Source: Congeria kusceri (taxonomy: Eukaryota > Mollusca > Bivalvia > Myida > Dreissenidae). Taken from it: 64,000 bases of DNA. The translations under genes were made by a program, and so were the position numbers. The stretch's first letter is position 1, and every line of letters begins with the position of its first letter. The notes beneath the pieces are model-generated. The model ran no database searches. It had not been told where the DNA came from and saw only the letters and a list, made by a program, of their open reading frames with translations. Shown here piece by piece: positions 12,092 to 23,609 of the stretch. The stretch covers positions 39,741,618 to 39,805,617 of the forward strand of contig CM051027.1 in the NCBI GenBank assembly GCA_027627225.1. Reading direction: 5' to 3'.

Positions 12092-13101
12092 TTATATATT
12101 GTGGTGCTATGGGTTTGTGTATAAATTCTTTGTGTTACTTTATATAAAATTTACATTTTAATGACATCGTATCGTGTATTCAGTGAAATAAAAAAGGACA
12201 ATACTATATGTGTCTTCAGATTTGTTCAGGTTGAAATGTTCACTGCAAACAAAATCTAAATATGCTCTCGTATATGAAAACATGAGAATGATAATAAAAT
12301 ATAATATCTGCAATAATATACTTCGACAAGTCACGAATCGCTGCACAGCAGATACAAGCTTCATGGTTCTGAATAAAAAACGGAACGATTAACAAATTAA
12401 TTAACAATACATTTAACAATCTTACATTTCTTTATATTTGCCTAACACTCACTAAGTTATATCGCTCACTTACCACTGAAACAAGGTAAAACAACTACGT
12501 ACACGTAATATACATAATTCGGTTAGGTAAATATTCGGACAGAGTGCCGTATATAGTAGTATTTACAAAACGAATATTCGAATACCTAAAACAAATATTC
12601 GAATATTGATTTCAGTGTTCGGTTCCATCCCTAGTAAAAAAGGACAAAATAGTATTTCATGAAAATGATAAATACAAAGTTTCGAGTGAATAGAATGTAG
12701 TTTTGATACAGGATTTTCAACCAAAACTTAATCTTGAAAAACTTAGTGAAAACGGGGCATAACTCTCAAAATACAAAACAGAGTTATAGGGAATGCTGCT
12801 CTAGATGCTGGAGTTGATCAAGAAGGTATATTCCAAGTTTCAAGTGAATATCTTATGTAGATGTGAGTAAATTATGTAAATTTGAAAATATAAGACTTTT
12901 GAATAAAAACTGCAACCAAGTTAAGACGCCAATGCAGGGAGAGTAGGAAAACACATATTCTTCGAAAAGTCGAGCTAAAAATGGAACAAAACCCTAAATT
13001 CCATCTTCAAGATACACTTACAAGTAATTTGATGAATATTTCAAAAGTCACGCTTTGTACTTATTAAATTATCCTGACAAAGGGACCCCATTGTAAATGA
13101 C

Positions 13102-16100
13102 TTAAATGTTTTGTATTTCAACAGTTTCACCTTCTTCGCGTATTTCAATCTCTTCACCAGCTTCCAGTAGGGAGGAGATCACTTTCAGTGTTTCGCTGGA
13201 CTCGTGTCCAGACTCCAGTAGCGTCTCGTAGAAGTCCTGAGACCTGACAATGGACTGCACGCCATTACTTGTGATCATGATCATCTGTTCATTGTCAGCT
13301 GGATCCCTTTTTTCCACTAGCTTCAGCACTGTAGAGCCTGGTCGATAAGGCACACCGCTTTCCACATTCTCAATTACAATATCGCCATATCCTCCCCGCT
13401 GCTGGGTGACCTCTACCTCTTTCACTACTATTGGTACCCATCCTTGCACAGACTGATTCAAAGGCGTGTACTTGGGACTTATTTTAGGCATATTATACAG
13501 TTTGTTAGCCTTTGAGTTACGCACATTGGGTGAAGCCTGAGGGAACGAAGGCAGCAATGTTGACTTGGCAAGCACTGGGGTCATGAAGTCAAATACCTTC
13601 TCTGGGGCATTAACATACGCATGATGACGTCGTAAGATTTCCTTAGTGAACTCTTCAACTGGTAAGTTCTTTAGCGAAAACCTTGACCTTCTGGCATCAA
13701 CTTTTTTACCCAGCAGAGTTTTGCAGTCTGTGTCTTTGTTTGAATGAACTCTGCGTGATGCTGGTGGGATCATTGTCGTGCTGTCAAATAGCTGCCCATC
13801 TACTGTTACAACTTGTCCAATTTTAAAAGATTGAAATTTTGACTGTTTTTGAAGTTCTTTGCGAATGACAACAAGTTTGTGAACTCCTTGCATATGTTTG
13901 CGTAAATTTCCAGATAGAGGGGTCTGGTAGCCACAGTGCTGACAATTCAACAGCTGCAAAGAACAACACAAGGAAATCAAAGCAAATAACTGGAACAAGA
14001 GCAATGACAGCATAATGCCAAATGCTGTCTTATCTAACCAGTATATCACTTCAATAATATTAACCAAGCATCGGATATTACCAAGTCGTTTACTACAAGA
14101 CGCCTACTGCAAAGATGTCTTTTTTTTCAGACATAATTACGCATTTCAAAAACACATTGTGACTATCATTAAACCCTGCTTTAACTAACTAACCTTCATC
14201 TTTTAGAACTACTGTCAATTAGAAAATTAAGTACCATCAGTTAGAAAATTAAGTACTTCTCATAGAAATGTATGTTTACTTAAATCAATACAGAACTCCT
14301 ATGATTGGTCCCAGTGTTGCCTATGGCAAGGTCAGTACATACCCTTTGTGATGTATCTGTGTGCTTGATGTTCTGGTGTGTTCTCAAGCTGTGCTTGAAG
14401 TTTGTGGAGAAGTTGCAACCTGGGGCACTGCACGAATACCTTCTACCTAATAATGCATGATAGAGCCCATGAACTAGTGTGAATCTTACAAGAATGAGTA
14501 AAACAACGAGTCAAGTTAGGAACAATATGCAGACACTTGCCTGTGTGTTTAAACTCCTCATGCTGCAACCATTTTGAATGCTTGGTAAACTCTTCTGCAC
14601 AACAGATGCACTTCACCTTTCCATCTGCAAACACAACACCAAAAAATTCTTATACCGGTAGTAATTTATGCTGTTTATTGATTTAATTAAAATGAGCATG
14701 TTGATTACTGGTAGCAATTTTTATTTATAATAAACACTTGCCTTTTATTAAAATATCTAAATGAAAATTTTTGTTCTGTACTAACCTGGTCATGTTTGCT
14801 AGTAAAATGTTCAATAAGCCGAGGATGTCAGAATTCTACTGATAGAGGTTGATTATACTCATAGCCCCAAAAGATTCTGCAGTGTTTTCTGGGTTTAAGA
14901 AGATGCTGTACACCTTGAGTATTTAACATTAATTTGTGTACTCACTCATCGAGGATCAGATACCTAATGTAATCGAACATCCAGTTCCTTAATTATACCT
15001 CATAAATGATTATTGACCACAGTTCAAGTTGTGTGCATTCAATGCTTGTTTGAGTCTATTGCCTGTTTCCAAGACAATGATTCCAGTAATGTAACACAAC
15101 TCCTACCTTTATGAGTGCTGATATGGTCATCCATCACATCTATTGACACATTTTGGAAGTCACATGCAAAACACGTATATGGCCTGCAGGAAAAATAATA
15201 TATAATTATAAATTATTCTGAAAAACATTGTATTAACAATTTGGTATCAATTTATAGTAAGCTTAGAGCTTCTATACTATTATGACTGGTTTGTGACTAT
15301 TATGAAGCTATTTAAAAATAAATGAGGTAAGGCGTGGGAAAACTAGGCTCAATGCATGTGCGTCCAGTGTCGTCCCGGATTAGCCTGTGCGGACTGCACA
15401 GGGATGACAGGCACAGGCATCCGGGACGACACTTTCCGCCTACAGTAGATTTATGTTCAGAAGAGACTTCCCTGAAACATGCACAAGCTATTCCGGGACG
15501 ACACTTTACGCACATGCATTAACCACGGGTTTCCCACAACACGCCTCAAATGTAGATGCAGGTATTGAACTGAATCCAATGAGTCAAGGCAGTGTCACCT
15601 GTCGGTCTCCTCTGCGGACTTGCAAGAACTGGAGTCCGGATCACTTTCATCATGGTCCTTCAACAAGAGAAAATCAGAACATACGATCAACTGTAATTCT
15701 CAACCAAAGCATTGCATATGTCAGTTTTTATCTTTTAAGCACTATAACTGCATCACATGAATTTGCTTTTCTTTTTCTTTTTTAAGGTTTGGGGTCTGAG
15801 CCATATTTATAAGCACATGTATTATTTTCATATACCAAATCATATCTTTACATTTTAAGCTGTTCTTCAAAGTTGCCACCCACCAAGCCCACTCAAATGT
15901 AAAATGTTAAGTGATATTACTTGCACCCCACCCAAGTGATAATAAAAGCCCTTGTCGTGTTACCTGCTCTGCCAGTGTATCTTCAGTGTTACAAGCAGCC
16001 TCTACTGCTTGACTTGGAACAGGATTAATGACATTTTCAACGGCTGCTTCAATTATATCAGAACAACAAGACTGAGCACTGTCCATTTCTTCTGAATTCT

Positions 16101-19100
16101 TATTCTCTATGTTTGTTTCTTTTTCTGTAGCATCCATATTCTCACTGTTACTTTTATCAACTGCAGAGTCATCACCATCGTTGGTAAATTTGCATTTCTT
16201 TCTATGACTTTTCAACAGCGGTAAATTTCTGAATTCTTTGTTGCATCCTGCAAAGTCACATTTAAAAGAATATTGTTTCTTTTTTGACGAAACTGGTAGG
16301 CTATATTCAAATCCTGGTTTAACAAGAGACTTTCTTTTCCTTCCTCTCCATGATATTTCCATATCTTGCATTGATAACTTGTTTTCTTCATTTTCAATGT
16401 TATCTTTAGTCCCGTTAGAGGTTTCCATTTCAACATTACATTTCACTTGAGAATCATTACTTTTTGTACCAGCTACTTTTACTGCCTGCTTTTGATTCGT
16501 TACCACACTGGATTCATCATGTCGCTCCAATCTAACATGTGGCAACATATGATGTGGCACATTTTCAATGTTTTGTTTTTCTGAGTCCTGCTCCATTTCC
16601 CTTACTGGAAGCATTTTGTCTGTAGAATGAGGTTTAGATTCCAGTTTGCTATTCCTTCTGGTCCTGACGACAGGAATACAGGCTCTCACGTCACTCTCAT
16701 CCACTGCTTCTCCCTCTGACCAGGGCAACCGTTTTGGAGTTCTGGTTTTTCTTTTTGTCGCACTTGATCTGTTGTCCTCATCTGTACTTGGGGTTTTAGG
16801 TGATTCCCTTCTATTGTGTTTTATTAAAGTTTTAGCGCTTCCACTAGCTTCTTTGGATTCACTTTCAGTATGTTTTGTTGGTGGTAGTGCAGCAACCGCA
16901 GGATTTGTATGTACCTCAACTATGTTTTCCATGTCATTGTTCAGTAGGATTTGATAGTATGGCTCATTACTGGACTCACTGTTTAAATTGAAACTTGGGA
17001 CAACTTCATCTGAAGACTCCTTCCCTGAAACAAGTACATGTACAAGCTTTGTTGGCATATCGTCGTTTTTCTTTTTTTCTTTAGATAGGCTGGCATACTG
17101 AAAATCCGAAAGTGTACCACCAGATTTAGGGTCTATTTCTTTTGTACTTTCTGTACCAAGTGACACCTGGGGTTTGTCTGTAAATTGTTCAGGAAGGTTA
17201 CAATTCAAAACTTCATTCTTCCTCCTACGATACTTTCTTGCTGTTTCTTGTGCCTTCTTTTCTTTATCTGTTCTTTTTCTCATAGGACGCGGCATTTGGA
17301 TTGGTGCTTTAAGTGACTCAGGATCTAACGACACAGTATATACTTCTGTATGACCACCAAACTCATTACTAACAACTCCTGCATTAAGTGTCACTGTTTT
17401 TGTGCTTGTCCTTCCATTCACAAACGATGTTACTTTAAGCGTTCCATCAATATCTTCAACTTTGTTTTCAGAATCATCAAATTGTTTTTCTACTACAACA
17501 CCAGCATCCAGCTCTGCAGCAGTTTTACTCTGGTGCGACATCATGTTGGACGTGTCAGACAGTGATTCTATGGCAACGGCCAGAAGGTCCTGGTGTTCTG
17601 ACTCCTCCTCTGATATTTTGTTACTTACTGCTCCTTTAGGCTGATTGCCATTCTGCACAGCTGAGGCAGCAGGAATTGCTTCGGAAGGTGACTTTGATCC
17701 GACAGAAACATCTACGTACTGCTCCTGGTAAGGATTCTGCAACTGGAAACTGTAATCACATGTATGAGTTTCTTTTGAACCAGTAGGGCACTCATTTGGG
17801 CTATTGGCTTCTATTTTCACTGGATTCTGCACAGGGATTTTCAAACCAATATTGTTTGTTCCAGTGTTTTCATTAGACACTGGAAAACCCGTCTTAGTTT
17901 GGACATCATCAGAATTCTTATTAGTAAGCTGGTCCTGTCCTGCTTCTTTGGAGACAATTTCATTATAGCCCTGGATCACACCATTCAGTTCCAGGATTTC
18001 TGAAATCTCTAATGTAATATCCATGGTATCTTTAGCAACCAGCAACTTGCCTGAGTAAATGTACTTAATAAGGTTGGCTAATTCCACAACAGATATTCCT
18101 TTCAGACAGACTTTGGCAGCTGACTGGCTGACCACAGGTGACAATTTCTCCCTGAAGAATTTGCTTGCAGCCATGAGGACAACCTGTATCCGAAAACAAA
18201 ACCTTAAGACATAACTTACTACTGCACAATGTGCCACACACTATATTTTTTATGTTTATCAATTGATCATTTTTGTTAAATAACACTAGACAATGTTGAA
18301 GAAAGGTCAATGCATGCTGTTCAGATCTAGCTTGTCTATAACATAAAATAATAAAATCCGGGCATTATGATATGCCCTTAAATGACAACTAGCACTTTGA
18401 TAACAAGAAATGTCTCAGGACAGCACGCTCGACTATTCAACCGCTTTGTCAGTTATTGGCATTTATCACTACAAAAAAGGGGCATAATCTCAAAATGCTG
18501 GTCACAGTTATGTGCCTTCGCCAGTGACCTGATATAAAGACCTTGAAGACATGTGTGAAGTTTTCATTGAATATCTGTAGCAGATATAGAGATATGAAGT
18601 TGTTGCACATAAACTTTAACCTGAAATTTCTATGTACAAAAAGGGGCATAATTCTGCGAAATTGCAGGTCAGAGTTATGGGCCTTTTTCAGTGAAATACA
18701 AAAAGGGTCCAACTAGCGCAGTGGTTGGTTGGTACACTCGCTTCTCACCTAGGCGTCCCGGGTTCGCTTTCCACTCGGCGCATGTGAGTTTGGTGGTGGT
18801 CACCATACCCAACAGGTGGGGTTTTCTCCAGATACTCCGGGTTCCCCCCACAGCAAAAGACCACGCCAAAATTAAAATATCTTTCAGTAAAAAATAAATA
18901 GCTGGAAATTGCAGCTATGATTCAAAAATTCATCCCAACTTTCATGAGTCTCTAGTCAGTTAATTAGGTTCGAGTGCTGGGACACACTCCGGGTCCTCAC
19001 ATAAAGCAGCCTCAGGCACGGACGGACCTCATAAACTTCGAAATACACGCTAAATTGTGGGTCAGAGTTATGGTAGTTGGTCAGTGACGTTATATAATGA

Positions 19101-19706
19101 CAAGGAAGACATGTGTGAAGTTTCAATTGAATATCTGTAGTAGTTATAGATATGGAGTTGTTGCACGCAAACTTTAACCTGATTTTCTAAGTACAAAAAT
19201 GGGCATAATTCTGCTAAATTGCAGGTCAGAGTTATGGTCAGTGACCTTAATAATGACCCCAAAGACATGTGTGAGATTTCAAATAATATCTGTAGTCGTT
19301 ACACAGATATGGACTTGTTGCACGCAAACCTTAACCAGAGCATTACGCCGACGCTGACAAATGGGCGAGTAGTATAGCTCGAACTATTCAATGAATAGTC
19401 GAGCTAAAAAGAACACAACAACATACATCTGATGATCATTCATTATATATTAATCATTCTTTACAACAATTGTTGAAGAAAAGAAAACTGCTTTAAAATT
19501 TGATTCCTTGAGTTAAGTTCTAAGTAGGCACATTTGCTAGCAGACAGGTGAATTAGATGTCCAAGTCTCACCTTGTGTGCCATGACCTCCCCGTCCTCCG
19601 CTGCTAGGATGACGTCACACATGACTCCCTGCTTCTGTAGAATGTGCATCTCAGTCAGCATGCTGCTCCCATGGTCGGGGGTCTGAATCGTGTAGTAGTC
19701 TTCCAT
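13102..19706 (-). CDS. BTB/POZ domain zinc-finger protein (7 exons, 1,176 aa)
   Basis: Likely nuclear transcription factor. Exons in reading order are 19706-19572, 18183-15964, 15657-15599, 15183-15107, 14624-14541, 14446-14343 and 13953-13102 (TAA); the phases agree at every junction. Residues 1 to about 125 form a BTB/POZ dimerisation domain (ILQKQGVMCDVILAAEDGEV, VVLMAASKFFREKLSP, LANLIKYIYSGKL). A long polar region with a basic cluster (RKYRRRK) follows. The first finger, near residue 685, is of CX4C...HX3C type. Four C2H2 fingers then come one per exon: CFACDFQN...HISTH, CICCAEEF...HEEFKH, CSAPGCNF...HQNIKH (after an HTGRRY linker) and CQHCGYQT...HMQGVH. About 260 residues rich in Val/Glu close the protein. 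The fifth intron appears to use a GC donor (CACAG|GCAAGT). Exon 3 is short and supported mainly by phase. I cannot name the vertebrate orthologue. Confidence 0.88.
15331..15545. mobile_element. Small TIR element (MITE-like) in an intron of the BTB-ZF gene
   Basis: About 215 bases with long imperfect inverted ends: GGCGTGGGAAAACTAGGCTC ... GTGTCGTCCCGG on the left, and CCGGGACGACAC...ACGCACATGCATTAA...AACACGCC on the right. Internal TTAGCCTGTGCGGACTGCAC and CAGGCACAGGCAT add secondary structure. From memory this type is abundant in some heterodont bivalves. It lies between exons 3 and 4. Confidence 0.65.
18402..19410 (+). repeat. Family A-like dispersed repeat, split by a SINE
   Basis: It starts ACAAGAAATGTCTCAGGACAGCACGCTCGACTATTCAA and ends ATTCAATGAATAGTCGAGCT, so its ends are short inverted repeats around GACTATTCA. 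Monomers share AAAAGGGGCATAATTCTG, GTGAAGTTTCAATTGAATAT and CTGTAGTAGTTATAGA. Similar copies are at 51107-51935 and 56336-56866. It lies in the first intron of the BTB-ZF gene. Confidence 0.7.
18706..19048 (+). mobile_element. tRNA-derived SINE (copy 1)
   Basis: The head is tRNA-like with an A box (TAGCGCAGTGGTTGG) and B box (GGGTTCGCTTTCC), hence an internal Pol III promoter. The body has AGACCACGCCAAAATTAAAA and CACACTCCGGGTCCTCACAT, and the element ends CTCATAAACTTCGAAATACAC. A near-identical copy lies in reverse at 33002-33297 and a 3' fragment at 50512-50567. It interrupts the repeat around it. Confidence 0.8.
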
Positions 19707-20215
19707 CGGTGTGCCAATTCACTTCTGTTCTCCTTAAATATATCACAAATTCACCTTCCTTCTTAAGCGTAAGGGAATGATTAGAAAATGTAGACCTGCT
19801 TAACTGGAGCATGTGGCAAAGCTAGATTAGTTCATTTAATATTTTATAACATGTAACACTGTAAAGATGATTCAACCAAGCTGCAGAATAGGGGACACTC
19901 TGATATTTTGCTAAAAATTTTCTCCCAAAGAGTATTTGACTAATTTACTTATATGTATATCCATCCAAATCTGTGGGACTGCCAAAACCTCCATCAACTT
20001 ATTTTCACTGCATTTTTTTTGAGATAGGATAAAACTTATTTCTAACCATGATAAATGCAGCAGTGGAGCCCTTGTTCTAAAGCTAGGGCACACTGAGAAG
20101 AGCAAAGTCATTACCATCATCATTTGAATGATAAAGAAGTCAAATTCATGACACGTGCTGCGAATTTAGTGTTACTTTTTATATAGGGCTAAATTCGCTG
20201 GTACGTCTCATCGCC

Positions 20216-20797
20216 GAAAGACCATTTATGTGGTGGAAACCTAAAAGTTTAAATTTTCATTAATTTCCTTTATTTGCGACAATAAAGTTATAAATCAACG
20301 TATTTTACTTAAACAACACCTAAACTACTTAACATGTGCTTTAATTTACCTAGAACATGCGTTTAATTCGGATTTGAACTTGCGAATAAATCTACAGTCA
20401 TGTACAGTCCACCATGTTTACCTTGCCTTGTTTAACCCTTCAAATATGCTTCAACCAATCGGATAATGAATGATAGAATTGAATGACCATTCGAAATGAC
20501 GCAATCGTCTCAGTGTAGCAGAATATCGATTAAAGTTTACACAGTGGAGGACAGCGAGATGTGTTGAAAATGCAATAGTGTGTAGGTTTAAATTGGTGTT
20601 GCATCCAAAATGGAAGTGCTATCGTACAAATATTTATGAAACATTATTGAGGAATAAATTTTCTTTGCAGGTATGTAAATTTTATTAAGAAATATTAATG
20701 CTAACCATGCCATTTCAGCGCGTGAAAGTAGCGATGAAAATCCTGTCGCTACTCTATAGACATATAGGGAGAAATTTCCACCACATAATTGGTCTTT
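20216..20797. repeat. Pair of 24-bp inverted repeats, 534 bases apart
   Basis: 20216-20239 starts GAAAGACCATTTATGTGG; its reverse complement at 20774-20797 differs at one base of 24. Outside the arms the flanks resemble each other only weakly. It could be a MITE or a regulatory palindrome upstream of the BTB-ZF gene, whose start codon is at 19706. Confidence 0.55.
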
Positions 20798-22100
20798 CCC
20801 CCCTTAGGCCCCGCCAATATTGCCCATATAAAAAGTAGCTTAATATTGGCACAGAGCCTAACTTGTTATGCTAAATGATAGAGTAAATGTGCTTGTGGGT
20901 CTGTCTGTATGTGCATTTGTGTGATTCTGATGATTATTAGTATATTTTGTAAGGTACACAGATGTGACAAAAATCCTAATGATAACTGTGGGAATGAAAA
21001 GTGCAGCCCTGACTAGCAGACAACATATTCATGAAGTTTATCCAAATAAGGTGATCATTAATGCAATTTTATATTATAACGAAGTCTGTTTAATTACCTC
21101 CCTTTCTTGAAAAGGGGAAGCAACTAAAAACAAACCGTAGACAATAACAAGTAAGAATTTGCAGATTGAACAGGAAACACTGAGCATTTAAACATCAAGT
21201 CCTCCTTTATTTAACGTATATGATTTTAAAAGACATCTCGATACTGTAACACGCTCATATCAGCAAAGGCAAATATTGATTTGATTTTGGTCAAAAAATG
21301 TTTGCAACATGGAACAACTTGAACCATCAATAACGAAAACTTGCGGGTGAATTTGATACGTATTGGGAAATATAGAAACAGTTCTACGCATTGTGGGCAT
21401 TGATGTCGTTAATTAACTAATGTTTACCTTCAAATAAGCGTTATTTTTTCTGCCCGCGAGTCTTGGCCTAATTTTGTTCTCGCACCTTGCAAAGTTAATG
21501 GCAACCCCAAAGGGACTACCGGTAGTTATTGTTGTAGAAATGTCTTATGATAAATAATCGTAGTTTCTACGACAGATTAAAGCAGATGTTTTACACTGAC
21601 AATATTTTATCAGACTACATTTAATATTCACTAATTGTGTGCACGAAACCACTGTGTCATTGTCTTTTTAATAACTACTTACAGAGGCGAACTACCACTA
21701 ATTTGATATAACTTCATGTTATGTGTTATGAATTGTATCGTTGAAATTTAATACGGAAATACGTGCTAATTATTTCAAACAAATGTAAAAATTAACTACG
21801 ACGTTTTTAACTGATTTGCAACAATTAGTGAATGTTTGTTATTTCAGAGACTAAAACTTATATAGATATACTTAAGGCTTACTCAGTAAGCATTGCCAGA
21901 TTATTTTTTTATTTCCCACTTTAAAGTAAGAAATATTTTCTGCATTTTAAAGCTTTTCATGTAGGTGAACTAAGAATTCGAAAGGGCTTCGACATTCCAT
22001 AAAATAGTTACGACAATAATATGTTTTTGACTTCTTAAACTGAGATCAAACTGATCTGAATTTTGTATTGTGTTTGGTCAATATTAATATTAGATCTTTA
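20798..22100. other. Intergenic, no gene seen
   Basis: AT-rich with no recognisable coding sequence or repeat. Confidence 0.4.
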
Positions 22101-22388
22101 GAAGCCTAGCTCAGTTGGTAGAGCGCTGGACTTCAAATCCGAGGATCGCGGGTTCGATTCCCAGCCCGGCCACATAACTTGTGTGGGGATTGGTCATGAA
22201 ATTATTTATATGGCCTTTCTTCTCCTACCTCTGATTCAAGTAGGGCAGTTGTCAGTTACTGGCATAAGTATGTGCACTCAGTACTGGTAAACCAGCTTAC
22301 ACAGGAAGTGTGAGTAGGTTAACTGACCGGCGTTATATGACTGAAATACTGTTGAATACGGCGAAAAATCCAATCAAACAAACAGATC
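22101..22388 (+). mobile_element. tRNA-derived SINE with conserved 3' domain
   Basis: The head resembles a complete tRNA: A box TAGCTCAGTTGGTAGAGC, B box GGGTTCGATTCCC, and an anticodon loop CTTCAAA that would read UCA. The acceptor stem does not pair (AGAAGCC against CCCGGCC), so it is not a working tRNA gene. About 200 bases follow, ending CTGAAATACTGTTGAATACGGC and AATCAAACAAAC, a tail type I recall from molluscan SINEs. Confidence 0.75.
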
Positions 22389-23239
22389 TTCAGAAATGAA
22401 TACGGGGCACTTGTTTGGGTCGATATTGACCTAGTGACTGATCAAGAAGCTTTACACTAAATGCAGCAAGGGATCTACAAACACATAAGCCGATTAGAAC
22501 ATAGTTCCATCCCAAGCATTACACGGTAATCGGACAATGATGATTTCTGCAGAGCCAGCCTCTGCAAGATGCGTTTTACATGCATTGCTCACAGCCATAC
22601 AGCCTGTAGACAATGTTAATTATGCTGTTGTACGTCTGTAACAGGGTGAACAACTGTGGTTTTACTTTTTATCTAAATTCTATAAAAGTTGTTTCCCTTG
22701 GATTGCAAGAGATTAGCCAATCAAAATCTTGTTGTTACTGTTTATAACCAATCAGAATGTTTCATATGTTTTATGTTATGTGTTGTGTTGTATGTATTGG
22801 TTAGTGTTGTAACGGCAATTGTCCACTTGTATCAAATAAAGGACTAGACTAATTTTATTCCCTGAAAACAAACTGCCGAAACTGTGTATGAAATGTACAG
22901 TAAAGGTCGACAAATCCTGCTTCTTGTGTTATCTTAGTAAGTTATATTTCCTTGGGGCAGTTTTCAGGGACTAATGAAATGCCTTTCAAGCGGGCCAGTT
23001 TTTAGGCCGGTAGAGATCAATCACCTGTCAGATACCACGCTTTTAACACCATATAAAATCTTCATACAATAAACACCTTTGCCCAGAAATAATGTGAACC
23101 ACACATTGACTGGAGTATTTGATGGTATGTCCGAAATTCAAATATGAGGTTTTAATTGTGTTGTTTTGTTTACTTCTGTGAGTTATCTGAAAAGGTCAAT
23201 TAATTATATTTCCTGATGGCTTATGTAGCATTAATATAT
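22389..23239. other. No gene seen; CCAAT-rich stretch
   Basis: Two CCAAT boxes (TTAGCCAATCAAAAT and ATAACCAATCAGAATG, about 22713-22758) precede an AATAAAGG near 22839. This could be part of a solo LTR or a promoter, but I see no terminal repeats or coding sequence to support either. Confidence 0.25.
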
Positions 23240-23244
23240 ATTGT

Positions 23245-23604
23245 GCAGGGGCGTAGCTTGGGTAAAAAAAATGTATATGCACAATAGGCGGAATCTACAA
23301 AATGACGCTATAAGAGATAAAGTGGGCCAGGAGTGTTTATACTCGTATGTGGCTGCAAACAACTATCTTCAGCTAAACACCGATTCTACGAAGTAATTGT
23401 AAAATATGCATGTGTTTCATGAAATTTATTTCATATTGACGTAATCGACTCGTTAAACAATGAAGTATTACCACAGCCAAAATAGATCCCCTCACCCCAT
23501 CCCCCCTCTTGTTTTTATTGCATTTTTGGCATATTTAAAAATTTTTATCTCTGGAAAAATGTATAGGCACGTGCCTATAGTGCCTAAAGGAAGCTACGCC
23601 ACTG
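23245..23604. mobile_element. 360-bp TIR element with 5-bp target duplication
   Basis: The left end CAGGGGCGTAGCTTGG and the right end GGAAGCTACGCCACTG are inverted repeats. TTGTG occurs exactly at both sides (23240-23244 and 23605-23609). The ends match the larger element at 25853-28257. Five-base duplications are reported for some hAT subgroups; assignment to hAT is inference. No coding sequence. Confidence 0.8.
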
Positions 23605-23609
23605 TTGTG

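Larger units (their letters stand above)
10057..12633 (+). mobile_element. hAT-like element with TIRs and an 8-bp duplication
   Basis: The left end TAGGGATGGGACCGAATATT and the right end ...GTTCGGTTCCATCCCTA are inverted repeats with further AATATTCGAATA-type sequence inside. The flanks GTAAAAAG (10049-10056) and GTAAAAAA (12634-12641) match at 7 of 8 bases, as expected for the 8-bp target duplication of hAT transposons. No hAT transposase is seen. Without the LINE inside it, the element would be about 1.0 kb and non-autonomous. Confidence 0.75.
9638..12977 (+). repeat. Dispersed repeat (family A), split by a hAT-like insertion
   Basis: It starts with AGAACTGTCAGAGGACAGC and ends with TTCGAAAAGTCGAGCTAAAA, like the uninterrupted copy at 48198-48738. 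Internal units of about 190 bases carry GGGGCATAA ... CAAAATACAAAACAGAGTTA and GGTATATTCCAAG. Its left part is 9638-10056 and its right part resumes at 12634. Confidence 0.75.

Noticed and set aside
13974..14067. Extension of the last BTB-ZF exon upstream of 13953
   Set aside because: The frame is open there, but the acceptor TTTGCAG and the phase of the preceding finger exon place the exon start at 13953.
16646..16954. 102-codon plus-strand frame, Leu/Ser/Val-rich
   Set aside because: Antisense shadow of exon 2 of the BTB-ZF gene.
22101..22175. Functional tRNA gene with UCA anticodon
   Set aside because: The acceptor stem does not pair and the downstream sequence is a SINE body with the usual tail.
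22713..22990. Solo LTR suggested by CCAAT boxes and an AATAAA
   Set aside because: No TG...CA terminal pair, target duplication or second LTR could be identified.
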